From assembly GCA_029251165.1 (NCBI GenBank), contig JAQXDW010000068.1:1-42618 (forward strand): a DNA stretch of 42,618 nt. Direction: 5' to 3'. The position numbers were made by a program, and so were the translations under genes. The DNA comes from Myxococcota bacterium. GTDB lineage: Bacteria > Myxococcota_A > UBA796. This document shows, in pieces, positions 31,816 through 40,459 of the stretch (positions are counted from its first letter, which is position 1; each line of letters opens with the position of its first letter). The notes under the pieces are model-generated. The model saw nothing but the letters and a program-made list of their open reading frames with translations, did not search any database and was not told where the DNA came from.

Positions 31816-32280
31816 ATGAGCGCGAGAACATGCACTGGACTGATCGTGGCCGCCTTACTGGTCGGCTGTGGCCCTGAGCCCGAGGCTCCTGACGGCGAGT
31901 GGAACGTCACCGTCACCGGAACTGCCGACAGCTGCACCGGCGAAGAGGTCGCCTATCAGGAGCTGTTCACGTATCAGCTTTTCTTTGACGGCTCGGCGAC
32001 AACCATCCGGATCAACAACGAGGGCTTCGCCACCGGCAGCACCAGCGGCTGCCGGCTGAAGTACGAGTCTGCGATCTGGCTGGAGGAAGATCCTGCCGGA
32101 GACTTTCAGTGGCAGATTGCCGGAGAGGCCACCTATGAGGGGGCAGCCGGCGGCTGCGATCTGGACGAAGGCGTGGACTGGGTCGGCAGCGAGACCCTCA
32201 AGATCGTCTACTCAGAGAACGAGAGCGTTGTAGAGGGATGCGCCTACGACATGGAGCTGACAGGCGTCTTTGGGGGGTAA
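31816..32280 (+). CDS. Small lipoprotein, unknown function
   Basis: A 154-residue protein with a clear type II signal peptide: MSARTCTGLIVAALLVGC, with lipobox LVGC (Cys18). The mature part is acidic, has several Cys and is rich in beta strands (WNVTVTGTADSC, then YQLFFDGSATTIRI), suggesting a small beta-barrel or lipocalin-like fold. No family is recognised. ATG 31816 follows GGGGAG by about 5 nt. It lies 4 bases before the moxR start, so it heads the moxR-DUF58-transglutaminase operon. Residue +2 after the lipid Cys is Gly, not Asp, which by the E. coli rule favours the outer membrane. Confidence 0.75.
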   Translation: MSARTCTGLIVAALLVGCGPEPEAPDGEWNVTVTGTADSCTGEEVAYQELFTYQLFFDGSATTIRINNEGFATGSTSGCRLKYESAIWLEEDPAGDFQWQIAGEATYEGAAGGCDLDEGVDWVGSETLKIVYSENESVVEGCAYDMELTGVFGG

Positions 32281-32284
32281 ACGG

Positions 32285-33238
32285 GTGTCCGCAGCAATGA
32301 CTCCGGAGCGCGCAGCCGATGTGCTGGAGCGGGCGGCTCGTGCGGTCCAGCAGGTCGTTCGTGGAAAAGACCAGCTCATCGAGCTTGCACTGGTCGCGGT
32401 TCTTGCCGGGGGCCATGTTCTGCTTGAAGACATCCCCGGTGTCGGCAAGACCACCCTGGCTTCCGCCCTCTCTGCTGCGCTCGGAGGATCGTTTCGGCGG
32501 ATTCAGTTCACCTCCGATCTGCTCCCGGGCGACATCACCGGGGTCAACATTCTCTCGGAGGGCGGCTTCCGGTTCCGCGCCGGTCCGGTGTTCGCCAACG
32601 TCGTGCTGGCCGACGAGATCAACCGGGCGACTCCAAAGACGCAGTCTGCGCTTCTGGAGGCGATGAGCGAGCAGCGGGTCACGGTCGATGGGGCGTCTCA
32701 TCCGCTGCCGGACCTGTTCACGGTGCTCGCGACCCAGAACCCGCATGACTTTCACGGCACCTTTCCGCTCCCGGAGTCTCAGCTCGACCGCTTCCTCATC
32801 CGCCTCTCCATGGGCTACCCCGATCGAGAGAGCGAGCGGGAGATCTTGAGGCGCCCGAGCTCTCGCCGCGCGTCCCCCCGCGACCAGATCGCTTCGGTCT
32901 TGTCTCCAGAGGATCTGATCCCGATGCGCACGCTGGTCGACGCGGTGGCGGTGCCCGAAGAGGTCGAGAATTACCTGCTGGACTTCGTGGCCCTGACCCG
33001 ACAGGATGCCCGGCTGCTGCGAGGTCTGTCTACCCGTGGGGCCGAAGCGCTGTATCGGGCATGCCAGGCGCGCGCCCTGATCCGGCGACGGGAGTTTGTG
33101 GTGTTCGAGGACATCATCGCACTCGCCGTGCCCGTCGTCGGTCACCGGGTCCGCGCCCGGAGCATGGGAGATCGCCCCGGAGAGGGAGCACGGCGCGCCG
33201 TCCTGGAGATCCTCCGCGACCTGCCCGCGCCGCTGTGA
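32285..33238 (+). CDS. MoxR-family AAA+ ATPase
   Basis: A 317-residue cytosolic AAA+ ATPase. The P-loop PGVGKTT is at 51-57, ITGVNIL and the Walker B VVLADEINRA follow, then ATQNPHDFHGTFPLPESQLD with sensor 1 Asn, and a C-terminal lid with VVGHRVRAR. MoxR proteins act as chaperones that mature partner proteins encoded nearby, often with DUF58 and VWA proteins. The GTG at 32285, 4 bases after the lipoprotein stop and preceded by GGGGGG, is preferred; ATG 32297 lacks a ribosome site. It overlaps the DUF58 gene by 4 bases (GTGA). VWA/Bat proteins are absent here; the transglutaminase is the apparent partner. Confidence 0.92.
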   Translation: MSAAMTPERAADVLERAARAVQQVVRGKDQLIELALVAVLAGGHVLLEDIPGVGKTTLASALSAALGGSFRRIQFTSDLLPGDITGVNILSEGGFRFRAGPVFANVVLADEINRATPKTQSALLEAMSEQRVTVDGASHPLPDLFTVLATQNPHDFHGTFPLPESQLDRFLIRLSMGYPDRESEREILRRPSSRRASPRDQIASVLSPEDLIPMRTLVDAVAVPEEVENYLLDFVALTRQDARLLRGLSTRGAEALYRACQARALIRRREFVVFEDIIALAVPVVGHRVRARSMGDRPGEGARRAVLEILRDLPAPL

Positions 33239-34137
33239 GCCGTGTACTGGTGGAGCCGAGGTCGTGGCACCTGACGCGAGCGGGCCGGGTGCTCTGCATC
33301 GTGGGCATCGGGATCGGGATTGCCACGAGCATGACCGGTGATCGCATGCTGGGCTGCATCTTCTGGAGCATGCTCTCGACCCTCACCGTCGCCGCCGTCC
33401 GTTCTCGGCGCAACCTCGCCGGACTCCAGGCGCACCGTCTACTCCCTGACGAGCTGTTCGCGGGCCTGCCGGCTGCGGGGAACCTCGTCTTGACCACCAC
33501 CCGCGCCCACCCCTCTCGTCAGGTCCGCGTTCAGGAGCAGGGCATGGCCACTACCGCGTGGTTTGACCTTCTTCCTGGACACGAACGAGCGGCGTGCCGG
33601 GTTCGCTGGCGGCTCTCTCCGCGCGGACCGGTCCGACTGACGGGGCTCTTCCTCCGCTCCTCCTACCCCTTCGGGCTGTTCTCCCGTCAGCGCCTCCTGC
33701 CGCTCCCCGCGACGCTGATGGTCTACCCCCATCCAGAGGGGCGCGAGGGGGTCCGGATTCGCTCTGGACAGGGGGAGCAGGACGAAGCCCACGCGCGCGG
33801 AAGCGGTCAGGGAGACTTCCAGGGGCTGCGAGAGTACGTCGCTGGCGATCCGGTCCGCCGGCTGCACTGGCCGACGACGGCCCGAACCGGTCGAGCGATG
33901 GTCGTGGTTCGCGGCGCCCAGGCCGCTCGGGCGGTAATCATCGAGGTCGCAGAGGGGAGGGGAGCTGACTGGGAGCGCGCGCTGTCTGCTGCTGCGGCGG
34001 GGATTCAGCGGCATGCTGCGGCTGGAGATGCCGTCGGCCTGCGGCTGGGCGGAGAGCTGCTGGAGCCGAGGCCCGCGGAGGAGTGGCGGCGGGTGCTGCT
34101 GGAGACGCTCGCTCGGGCGGAGCGGCGGGAAGAATGA
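33235..34137 (+). CDS. DUF58-domain protein
   Basis: A 300-residue protein with two N-terminal transmembrane helices (about 17-50), then a strand-rich domain and the DUF58 core. The signature is YPFGLFSRQR, later RGSGQGDFQGLREYVAGDP followed by RRLHWPTTARTG. DUF58 proteins have a von Willebrand-like fold and are nearly always encoded next to MoxR ATPases; the molecular role is not known. GTG 33235 overlaps the moxR stop, and the stop overlaps the transglutaminase ATG (34134), so all three are translationally coupled. Confidence 0.88.
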   Translation: MSRVLVEPRSWHLTRAGRVLCIVGIGIGIATSMTGDRMLGCIFWSMLSTLTVAAVRSRRNLAGLQAHRLLPDELFAGLPAAGNLVLTTTRAHPSRQVRVQEQGMATTAWFDLLPGHERAACRVRWRLSPRGPVRLTGLFLRSSYPFGLFSRQRLLPLPATLMVYPHPEGREGVRIRSGQGEQDEAHARGSGQGDFQGLREYVAGDPVRRLHWPTTARTGRAMVVVRGAQAARAVIIEVAEGRGADWERALSAAAAGIQRHAAAGDAVGLRLGGELLEPRPAEEWRRVLLETLARAERREE

Positions 34138-35882
34138 TCGCTGTCCGGCGCCTCTCTCTACTCGTCGCCGTTCTCGGCAGCGCTGCTGTGGCCCTCTCGG
34201 GCGGGGGGCTGCTGGTGGCCGCAGCGATCTCGGCGGCGATCATCCTCGGCTGTGCGGCCTGTCTTCCTCAGCCAGGCCCTCTGGCCATCGAACGATGGCG
34301 GCTGGTCAACCTCACCCTCCTCCTCGTCGGCATGCTCATGCTGGCGGCACGGGTGGCGCCCCTGTCAGTGGTGGCTGGGGGGCTCTCCTTGCTTGCAGCC
34401 CATCGCGCCTGGACGGCCGTGTCCGCCGATGGACTCCACGCGCTTCTCCTCATCGCTACCCTCCAGGTGATGCTCGCGACCCGGATGGTGGCTTCTCCGT
34501 GGATGGCGGTGGTCGTCGGAGCGCTGGCCGTGCTGGCTCCTGCGGCACTGGCCGTCATCTCGCGGTCCAGGCTGGAGGTCCGCACGGCACTGCTTGGTGC
34601 TGGCGCAGGGAGCATCGGTCTGGTGCTGGCTGCCCTGATGCCGTCGTCTGATACCAATTCTCAAGAAGAGATTCACGCGGTCGGCTTCTCTCGAGAGGTT
34701 GCGCTGGGGGACCTCGCTCCCCTGCACGACGATCTCACCGCGCTCCTGACCTTGACCCTCCCCGATGCGGTGGTTGGAGAGGACGTCTACCTCCACGGCA
34801 TCACCCTCGATCGGTTCACGGGCGATGGCTGGGCCTCGACAGCGCCTCCGGAGGCGGTCCCGCTGCCGGTTGACCTCGTGGGTCGAGCGCTGATTCGCCA
34901 GCAGATCACGCTCGCGCCGCTGACCGAGGGGGTCCTGCCCGGCATCGCGCCCGTGGCTGCGATCGAGGACCTGGCGGGAGCCTGGCGAGACCGCTTGGGC
35001 ACCTGGCGGGTCAGCGGTGCCCTTCAACCGGTCCGCTACACCGCCTTCAGTCTCCGCGATGCGCCCTTGCTTCCGCTCGCGGATCGGGAGCAATGGCTCG
35101 GACTGCCGGCGGACCTCGACCCACGGGTTCAAGCCCTTGCGGACGAGCTGCGGGTCGAGGGGGGAGCAGAGACGCAAGCGGACCACCTCATCGCCTGGCT
35201 GCGAGATGGCTTCACCTACACCCGGATCCCGGCCGCACCGACCGCCCGACAGCCGCTGTCCGAATTCCTGTTTGTCTCCCGCACCGGGCACTGCGAGTAC
35301 TTTGCTGCCGCCCTCGCGGTCCTGCTCCGCGCACAGGGTGTGGAGAGCCGAGTGGTCAGCGGTCTGCGGGGGGGCGAGGATGCCGAGGACGGCGCTCGGC
35401 TGTTCCGTCAGCGCGACGCGCATGCCTGGGTGGAGGTCTATGTCTCCGACGCGGGCTGGCTTCGCCTGGATCCGACGCCTCCTGCCGATCGGGACATCCC
35501 GCTTCCGTCGCCCATGGCTGAGGCGGTCGGGCCGATGGACGCCCCGCATGAGGAGCCACTGGTGGCTCCGGTTCTGCTCGCTGTGCTTGTCGGATGCGGG
35601 CTCTTCGTGGGCCGCCGTCACCGCCACCGGCCGAAAGATCCATGTCTCCGCCTATACCACCAGGCGCGTCGGCGGGTTCGTCGGAGAGGCTGGGAGATTC
35701 CACCGCATCTGCCCCCGGTTGCGGCAGCAGACTGGCTGATCGTGCAGGTCGGTCCGGCTGCCGAGCCGATGCGCACGCTGGCCTGGGCGCTGTACCGACA
35801 CCGCTATGGCGGGAAGCCTGAAGCGATCTCTGATGCGCGTGCTGCCCTGCGACGTCTCAAGTGCATTCCCAAGCGGAGTTGA
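34134..35882 (+). CDS. tgpA: TgpA-type membrane transglutaminase-like protein
   Basis: A 582-residue membrane protein. Six or so N-terminal helices (about 5-165, DUF3488 type) precede a periplasmic region and a transglutaminase core. The catalytic triad is intact: C387 in TGHCEYFAAA, H430 in DAHAWVEVY and D446 in RLDPTPP, with spacings (43 and 16) as in Pseudomonas TgpA. A further helix lies near 485-500, followed by a cytosolic DUF4129-like tail. In Pseudomonas TgpA is essential; substrates are thought to be periplasmic or envelope proteins. The ATG at 34134 overlaps the DUF58 stop (ATGA). It closes the lipoprotein-moxR-DUF58-tgpA operon. Confidence 0.88.
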   Translation: MIAVRRLSLLVAVLGSAAVALSGGGLLVAAAISAAIILGCAACLPQPGPLAIERWRLVNLTLLLVGMLMLAARVAPLSVVAGGLSLLAAHRAWTAVSADGLHALLLIATLQVMLATRMVASPWMAVVVGALAVLAPAALAVISRSRLEVRTALLGAGAGSIGLVLAALMPSSDTNSQEEIHAVGFSREVALGDLAPLHDDLTALLTLTLPDAVVGEDVYLHGITLDRFTGDGWASTAPPEAVPLPVDLVGRALIRQQITLAPLTEGVLPGIAPVAAIEDLAGAWRDRLGTWRVSGALQPVRYTAFSLRDAPLLPLADREQWLGLPADLDPRVQALADELRVEGGAETQADHLIAWLRDGFTYTRIPAAPTARQPLSEFLFVSRTGHCEYFAAALAVLLRAQGVESRVVSGLRGGEDAEDGARLFRQRDAHAWVEVYVSDAGWLRLDPTPPADRDIPLPSPMAEAVGPMDAPHEEPLVAPVLLAVLVGCGLFVGRRHRHRPKDPCLRLYHQARRRVRRRGWEIPPHLPPVAAADWLIVQVGPAAEPMRTLAWALYRHRYGGKPEAISDARAALRRLKCIPKRS

Positions 35883-35937
35883 CGGCAAGTGTGCGGCGCG
35901 TGAAGTGAAGCGCCACGACGATACAAGGAGTGAACCG

Positions 35938-37509
35938 ATGGTGGAGAACGCCGCCGAAAAGACTCTCAGTGCGGTGGTCGCCGAGACTACGGCTCGGGTT
36001 CCCGATGCCGCCGCCCTCCTCTCGGACGCACGCTGCCTGACCTGGGCGCAGCTCTCTGAAGAAGCTGGACGGGTCGCTGCGCTCTTTCTGAAGGTCGGCA
36101 TCGGGCATGGAGACGTCATCGGCTTCGCCATCGACAAGAAGCCGGAGGTCGTCGTCGGTTTCCTTGCTGCGGCTCGGATCGGAGCGGTCATGGCGCCGAT
36201 CAACTTCAAGCTCCATCCCGATCGGATCAAGGACCAGTTCCGGACCTCTGACATCACCGCGATGCTCACGCAGGCTTCTCGACGCAGCCTGATGACTGCG
36301 CTGAAGGACGTCCTTCCGGCTCCCGAGCGGATCATCTATGTCGGCGATGGCGCGCCCGAGGGGTGCGCGGACTATGCCGATCATGCCAGCCTCGAGCCTG
36401 TCGCGGAGCAGGCGGACATCACCCCAGACACCCCCTGCTACTACAACTACACCTCCGGCACCACCGGACGGCCCAAGGGCGCGATCACCACCCACCGCCA
36501 CATCCTGGTCAACGCGGTGTCGACCATCGAGGGACTGGACTTCACGGAGGAAGACATCTTCCTCGGCATGTTCTCCGTCTTTGCGCATCCCCACGAGCTG
36601 TTCCACCGCTCGATCGTGGTCGGCGGTGCGTTCGCCATCCTGGACTCCATCTCTCCGCGTCGCATCGCGGAGGCCGTGGCCCAGTTTAAGGTCACCTGGA
36701 TGATGGCGGTTCCGAGCTTCTACGAGATGATGCTCGACTACGCCGCTCCCCGGGGTCGTGCCCCGGCGGATCTCACCGGCAAGCATGACCTCTCCAGCCT
36801 CCGGATCCTGGAGAGCGGCGGAGCATACGTCGGCGCGGAGACGATGGTGCGCATGGAAGAGCGGTTCGGAGCCACCTTCCTTCCGGTCTGGGGCTGCACG
36901 GAGGCCACCGGCGTCGGCATCGCGAACGGACCGGGTGCTTGGAGAAAGCCGGGCGCGACCGGACGCCCGGTGCCCGGCTACGAGATCCGTGCGGTCGACG
37001 ACGAAGGCAACGATGTCGCGCCGGGAGCCATCGGCGAGATGCTCCTCCGCGGACCGGCCCTGGCTGCCGGCTACGTCAACCAGCCCGAGGAGACCGCTGC
37101 GGCATTCGTCGAGGGCTGGTACCACACCTCTGACTTGATCATTCTCGATGAGGATGGGTTCATCCAGTTCGCTGGTCGTCGCTCAGAGATGCTCAAGATC
37201 GGCGGCATCCGGGTCTACCCGCTGGAGATCGAGACGGCAGTCAAGCGCCACCCCGAGGTGAGGGACGTGGTCGTGGTCCGGGCAGAGGAGCGGCTTCGGG
37301 GAGAGATCGCGCGGGCCATCGTCCAGACCGAGCCCGGCAGCACCCTGACCATCCGACAGGTGCAGACCTGGTGCCGCGAGCACCTCGCCGGCTACAAAAT
37401 CCCCCGGATCGTCGAGTTCTGGCAGGAGATCCCCAAGCTGCCCAATGGCAAGATCAACAAGCGCGCTGTTGTCGCGACCACCCCGGACTCCAGCCGCGAT
37501 GAGCGATAA
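35938..37509 (+). CDS. AMP-forming acyl-CoA synthetase/ligase (ANL superfamily)
   Basis: A 523-residue enzyme that activates a carboxylic acid as acyl-AMP and then usually acyl-CoA. The P-loop YTSGTTGRPKG (171-181) is followed by WGCTEATG, WYHTSDLI, the hinge region GRRSEMLKIGG and PNGKINKRAV with catalytic K505. Length and motifs fit fatty acid or aryl-CoA ligases; chain length cannot be read by eye. ATG 35938 follows AAGGAG by 7 to 8 nt, and a GATACA element lies just before. Its last 11 bases overlap the next gene, an LpxL-like acyltransferase, which suggests that the activated acyl group is used by that enzyme. An upstream in-frame start (35806) would overlap tgpA and lacks a ribosome site. 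Confidence 0.9.
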   Translation: MVENAAEKTLSAVVAETTARVPDAAALLSDARCLTWAQLSEEAGRVAALFLKVGIGHGDVIGFAIDKKPEVVVGFLAAARIGAVMAPINFKLHPDRIKDQFRTSDITAMLTQASRRSLMTALKDVLPAPERIIYVGDGAPEGCADYADHASLEPVAEQADITPDTPCYYNYTSGTTGRPKGAITTHRHILVNAVSTIEGLDFTEEDIFLGMFSVFAHPHELFHRSIVVGGAFAILDSISPRRIAEAVAQFKVTWMMAVPSFYEMMLDYAAPRGRAPADLTGKHDLSSLRILESGGAYVGAETMVRMEERFGATFLPVWGCTEATGVGIANGPGAWRKPGATGRPVPGYEIRAVDDEGNDVAPGAIGEMLLRGPALAAGYVNQPEETAAAFVEGWYHTSDLIILDEDGFIQFAGRRSEMLKIGGIRVYPLEIETAVKRHPEVRDVVVVRAEERLRGEIARAIVQTEPGSTLTIRQVQTWCREHLAGYKIPRIVEFWQEIPKLPNGKINKRAVVATTPDSSRDER

Positions 37510-38557
37510 GCCACACCTCCGCTCGCCGGTCACCTTCGCCAAGGATCTTGGCGGGCTGATGCTCTACTACCCCGGACAGGCTGCGGTCGCGCGGGCACCC
37601 CGCCGGGTCCTCTCGCCGATCTCCACCGTCGGCGGCTCTCTGGTGCGCCGGATGGCCGGCAACGGGGCTGAGATGCGCGCGGAGCTGCGCCTGCTGTTCG
37701 GCGACAACCCGCTCCCCCGTCCCGAAGATGACATCATCCGGGATGCCTACCGCCAGGCGATGTTCAACGAGATCGAGGTGCTGCGCTACCCGCACCTCAA
37801 CCCCTCCACCATCGACTCGACCTGCGTGGTGGAGGGGCTGGAGCACCTCGATGCTGCCCTGACGAAGGGGAAAGGGGCCATCATTCTGATCGGGCACTTC
37901 GGCGCCAACCAGATGATCATGCCGGCGCTGGGGCACAAGGGCTACCCGATGAGCCAGCTCTCCGCGCCGCCGCCGGTCTGGGCGGACATCCTGCGCGACA
38001 CCCGCACCACCCCGCTGTGGGAGAAGGTGCTGGAGCGTCGCTGGGAGCTGGAGCAGCGGCTGCCGGTGCAGCACATCAACGTCTTCAAGTTCCTGCGTCC
38101 GGCGTTCACCTGCCTCAAAGACAACCAGGTCCTCGGCCTTGCCTTCGACGGCGGCGGCGGCAAGAGCTGGACGCAGGTGAGCATGATGGCCCGCACCGCC
38201 AACATCTCTACCCAGCCCATCCAGCTGTGGCGCAAGACCGGCGCGGTCCTGCTGCCGACGGTTGTGGTTCGGGAGGTCGGCGAGAAGCGCCATCGGGTCA
38301 TCATCGAGCCGCCCCTGGACTGGCAGCCGGTCAAGAACCGCCGCGAAGAGACCCGCGTCAACATGCAGGCGTTTGTGGATCGGTTCTCTGCCTGGGTCGC
38401 CCGCAACCCAGAGCACTACCTCCAGTTCATGCTGATGCGGCGGCGGGTGCGGGGCACCGACGTGCGCCCATTCTTCACCGACTATCCCGCCCTGGAGGGG
38501 GGGCTCAGCGCTGAGGAAGCCGAGCAGCGCCTCAAGGCTGCCGGGGATCGGACGTAG
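37499..38557 (+). CDS. LpxL/HtrB-like acyltransferase with HX4Q active site
   Basis: A 352-residue protein of the lipid A lauroyl/myristoyl acyltransferase-like superfamily. The core motif is IGHFGANQMIMPALGHKGYP, with H133 followed four residues later by Q138; the usual motif is HX4D/E (HFGNWE). Downstream DGGGGKSWTQVSMMARTANI and the VVREVG and NPEHYLQFM segments match the family order. A membrane segment as in LpxL is not obvious at the N terminus; the protein may be peripheral. It starts inside the end of the acyl-CoA synthetase gene (11-base overlap), so they form an operon. Likely an acyl-CoA- or ACP-dependent acylation of an envelope lipid; the acceptor is unknown. Confidence 0.82.
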   Translation: MSDKPHLRSPVTFAKDLGGLMLYYPGQAAVARAPRRVLSPISTVGGSLVRRMAGNGAEMRAELRLLFGDNPLPRPEDDIIRDAYRQAMFNEIEVLRYPHLNPSTIDSTCVVEGLEHLDAALTKGKGAIILIGHFGANQMIMPALGHKGYPMSQLSAPPPVWADILRDTRTTPLWEKVLERRWELEQRLPVQHINVFKFLRPAFTCLKDNQVLGLAFDGGGGKSWTQVSMMARTANISTQPIQLWRKTGAVLLPTVVVREVGEKRHRVIIEPPLDWQPVKNRREETRVNMQAFVDRFSAWVARNPEHYLQFMLMRRRVRGTDVRPFFTDYPALEGGLSAEEAEQRLKAAGDRT

Positions 38558-38567
38558 AATCTGCGGC

Positions 38568-38596
38568 CTGAGAGCCTCCCGGCTGAGAGCCTCCCG
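38568..38596. repeat. 14-bp tandem repeat between acyltransferase and sulfatase genes
   Basis: CTGAGAGCCTCCCG occurs at 38568-38581 and 38583-38596 with one base between. It lies just after the acyltransferase stop in a 119-base gap. Further on, GGCTTTGCA and TGCAAGCC (about 38609-38635) could form a bulged hairpin. No clear terminator T tract is present. Confidence 0.75.
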
Positions 38597-38676
38597 CCGG
38601 AGTCCCGGCTTTGCACAGCATCTGCAAGCCCGGCCGGTCGGGCTGACGGTTAAGCGAAGGCACTGTCTGAGACTCT

Positions 38677-40455
38677 ATGAGGGAGCGTCTGCCTGTGAAC
38701 CGTCCACCGCTTCGAGATCTGTTCATCCTGGCGTGTGTACTCGGAGTGGGCTCGGGGGCCGCTGAGGTCGCGATCCGCGCCGAGCCGAGGCTGGGGATGT
38801 CCACTGGCGAGGTGCTGACCTGGAGTGCGGTCAGTGTCGGGCTCGGTGTGATCTACCTGCTCATCGCTGCGGCAGTGGCCTGGGCCATCGGCTGGCGTGC
38901 GCGAGGGTGGCTGCTGAGCGCAGCCATCGTGGTCCATGCTGCGCTGTACTACCGCTTCGAGCTGTTCCTCAATGAGTTTCTCTACGACCCGAAGGTGTGG
39001 GGTGGGCTGCTGATCATCTCCGTCGTGAGCCTTGTCATCGGCTTGCTCTGTGACGCAGGGCTCAAGAGGCTGACCCGACCGATCCGAGTCGGCAGCGCCG
39101 CGATCGGGCTGCTGAGCATTGCGGTCGCCGGGATCCGTGCGGTGCCCCCGTCCGGAGCGGCTCAGGAGCGCCCCAATGTGGTGGTCATCACCATGGACAC
39201 CACCCGCCCCGACCAGCTCTCCCCCTACGGCTCCGACAACCCCACCCCCGCCCTGGATCGCATCGCGTCAGCCGGAGTGGTCTTCGAGCAGGCGATCTCC
39301 ACCGCGCCGCTGACCGAGCCCAGCCACCTCGCCATCCTCACCGGCATCCCGCCCTACATCTCCGGCATCGTCTCCAACGGCACCGCCATGGGGGATCGGC
39401 CGGCGCTGCTGTCTCGGGTGCTCCAGGCAGAGGGCTACACCACCGCAGGATTCGTCTCGGGCTTCCCGCTGCACGGCAAGTATGGCTGGACCCAGGGCTT
39501 CGACGTCTATGATGACGACTTCGGAAGCCTGCGTGGGCTGCACCGCCTCTCGATCATGAAGCTCATCGACCAGATCGTCCTGCCGGCCCACACCCTCCGT
39601 GAGCGGCGCGGGGACAGCGCGGTGTCCCGAGCCCAGTCCTGGGTAGAGGCTCACCACGACGAGGCTTTCTTCCTCTGGGTTCACCTGTTTGATCCCCACG
39701 CGCCCTACGAGTCTCCCGACCACGACTTCAGCCCGCCCACGGACGGCGAGCCGCTCACGCTGCCGCAGTACTGGCCGCCGCCTCACCGGGCGATCACCAG
39801 CACCGAGTGGCTGACGGAGGCATACCGCGCAGAGATTCGCTACACCGACGCCCTCATCGGTGAGCTGCTCGACACCCTCGATGCGCAGGGCCTCACGGAC
39901 AACACCATCGTCGTCCTCACTGCCGATCACGGCGAGAGCCTCACCGAGCACGACTACCTGTTCGATCACGGCGACTTCCTCTACGACGCCTCCCTCAAGG
40001 TTCCGCTCATCGTCGCGGCACCGGGCAACACGGCCGGCCACCGCATCGGCTGTCAGGTCAGCTCGCTCGATGTCACCCCCACCGTGCTCGGTCTGCTGGG
40101 CATCTCGGACGGCATCGAGCGGTTCGGCGTCGATCGGGGTCGAGAGCTGTCCGGGGGAGACTGCGATGAAGAGGCGGTCATCTCGACCACCATCGGCGGG
40201 CGGTTCATGGAGAACCCGCCGGTCGACAATTCCCTGCGGGCCCGTGGGCACAAGCTCATCGAGAAGGGGCAGGGGGGAACCGAGTGCTACAACATCCTGT
40301 CAGACCCCAACGAGGCTGCAGAGCTGGGTGGCGCGTGCATCTCTGGGCTGTCGGAGTCGCTGAGCACGGCACTGCAAGAGGGCGGCCCTGCCGCGAGTCC
40401 GGAGATGAACCAGGAGACCCAGAACATGCTTGAATCTCTGGGCTACATCGAGTGA
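38677..40455 (+). CDS. Membrane-anchored sulfatase/alkaline-phosphatase-superfamily enzyme 1
   Basis: A 592-residue protein with four or five N-terminal transmembrane helices (about 12-155) and a periplasmic sulfatase-fold domain. Metal and nucleophile motifs are VVITMDTTRPDQLSPYG, APLTEPSHLAILTG (T213 in the nucleophile position, where sulfatases have Cys/Ser in CxPxR), VHLFDPHAPYE, and VLTADHGESLTEHDYLFDHG. A Thr nucleophile and multipass anchor resemble phosphoethanolamine or phosphoglycerol transferases more than true sulfatases. It ends LESLGYIE, the usual family tail. ATG 38677 is used; GTG 38695 after GGGAG is an alternative. It is followed 4 bases later by a paralogue. Confidence 0.82.
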   Translation: MRERLPVNRPPLRDLFILACVLGVGSGAAEVAIRAEPRLGMSTGEVLTWSAVSVGLGVIYLLIAAAVAWAIGWRARGWLLSAAIVVHAALYYRFELFLNEFLYDPKVWGGLLIISVVSLVIGLLCDAGLKRLTRPIRVGSAAIGLLSIAVAGIRAVPPSGAAQERPNVVVITMDTTRPDQLSPYGSDNPTPALDRIASAGVVFEQAISTAPLTEPSHLAILTGIPPYISGIVSNGTAMGDRPALLSRVLQAEGYTTAGFVSGFPLHGKYGWTQGFDVYDDDFGSLRGLHRLSIMKLIDQIVLPAHTLRERRGDSAVSRAQSWVEAHHDEAFFLWVHLFDPHAPYESPDHDFSPPTDGEPLTLPQYWPPPHRAITSTEWLTEAYRAEIRYTDALIGELLDTLDAQGLTDNTIVVLTADHGESLTEHDYLFDHGDFLYDASLKVPLIVAAPGNTAGHRIGCQVSSLDVTPTVLGLLGISDGIERFGVDRGRELSGGDCDEEAVISTTIGGRFMENPPVDNSLRARGHKLIEKGQGGTECYNILSDPNEAAELGGACISGLSESLSTALQEGGPAASPEMNQETQNMLESLGYIE

Positions 40456-40459
40456 GACC

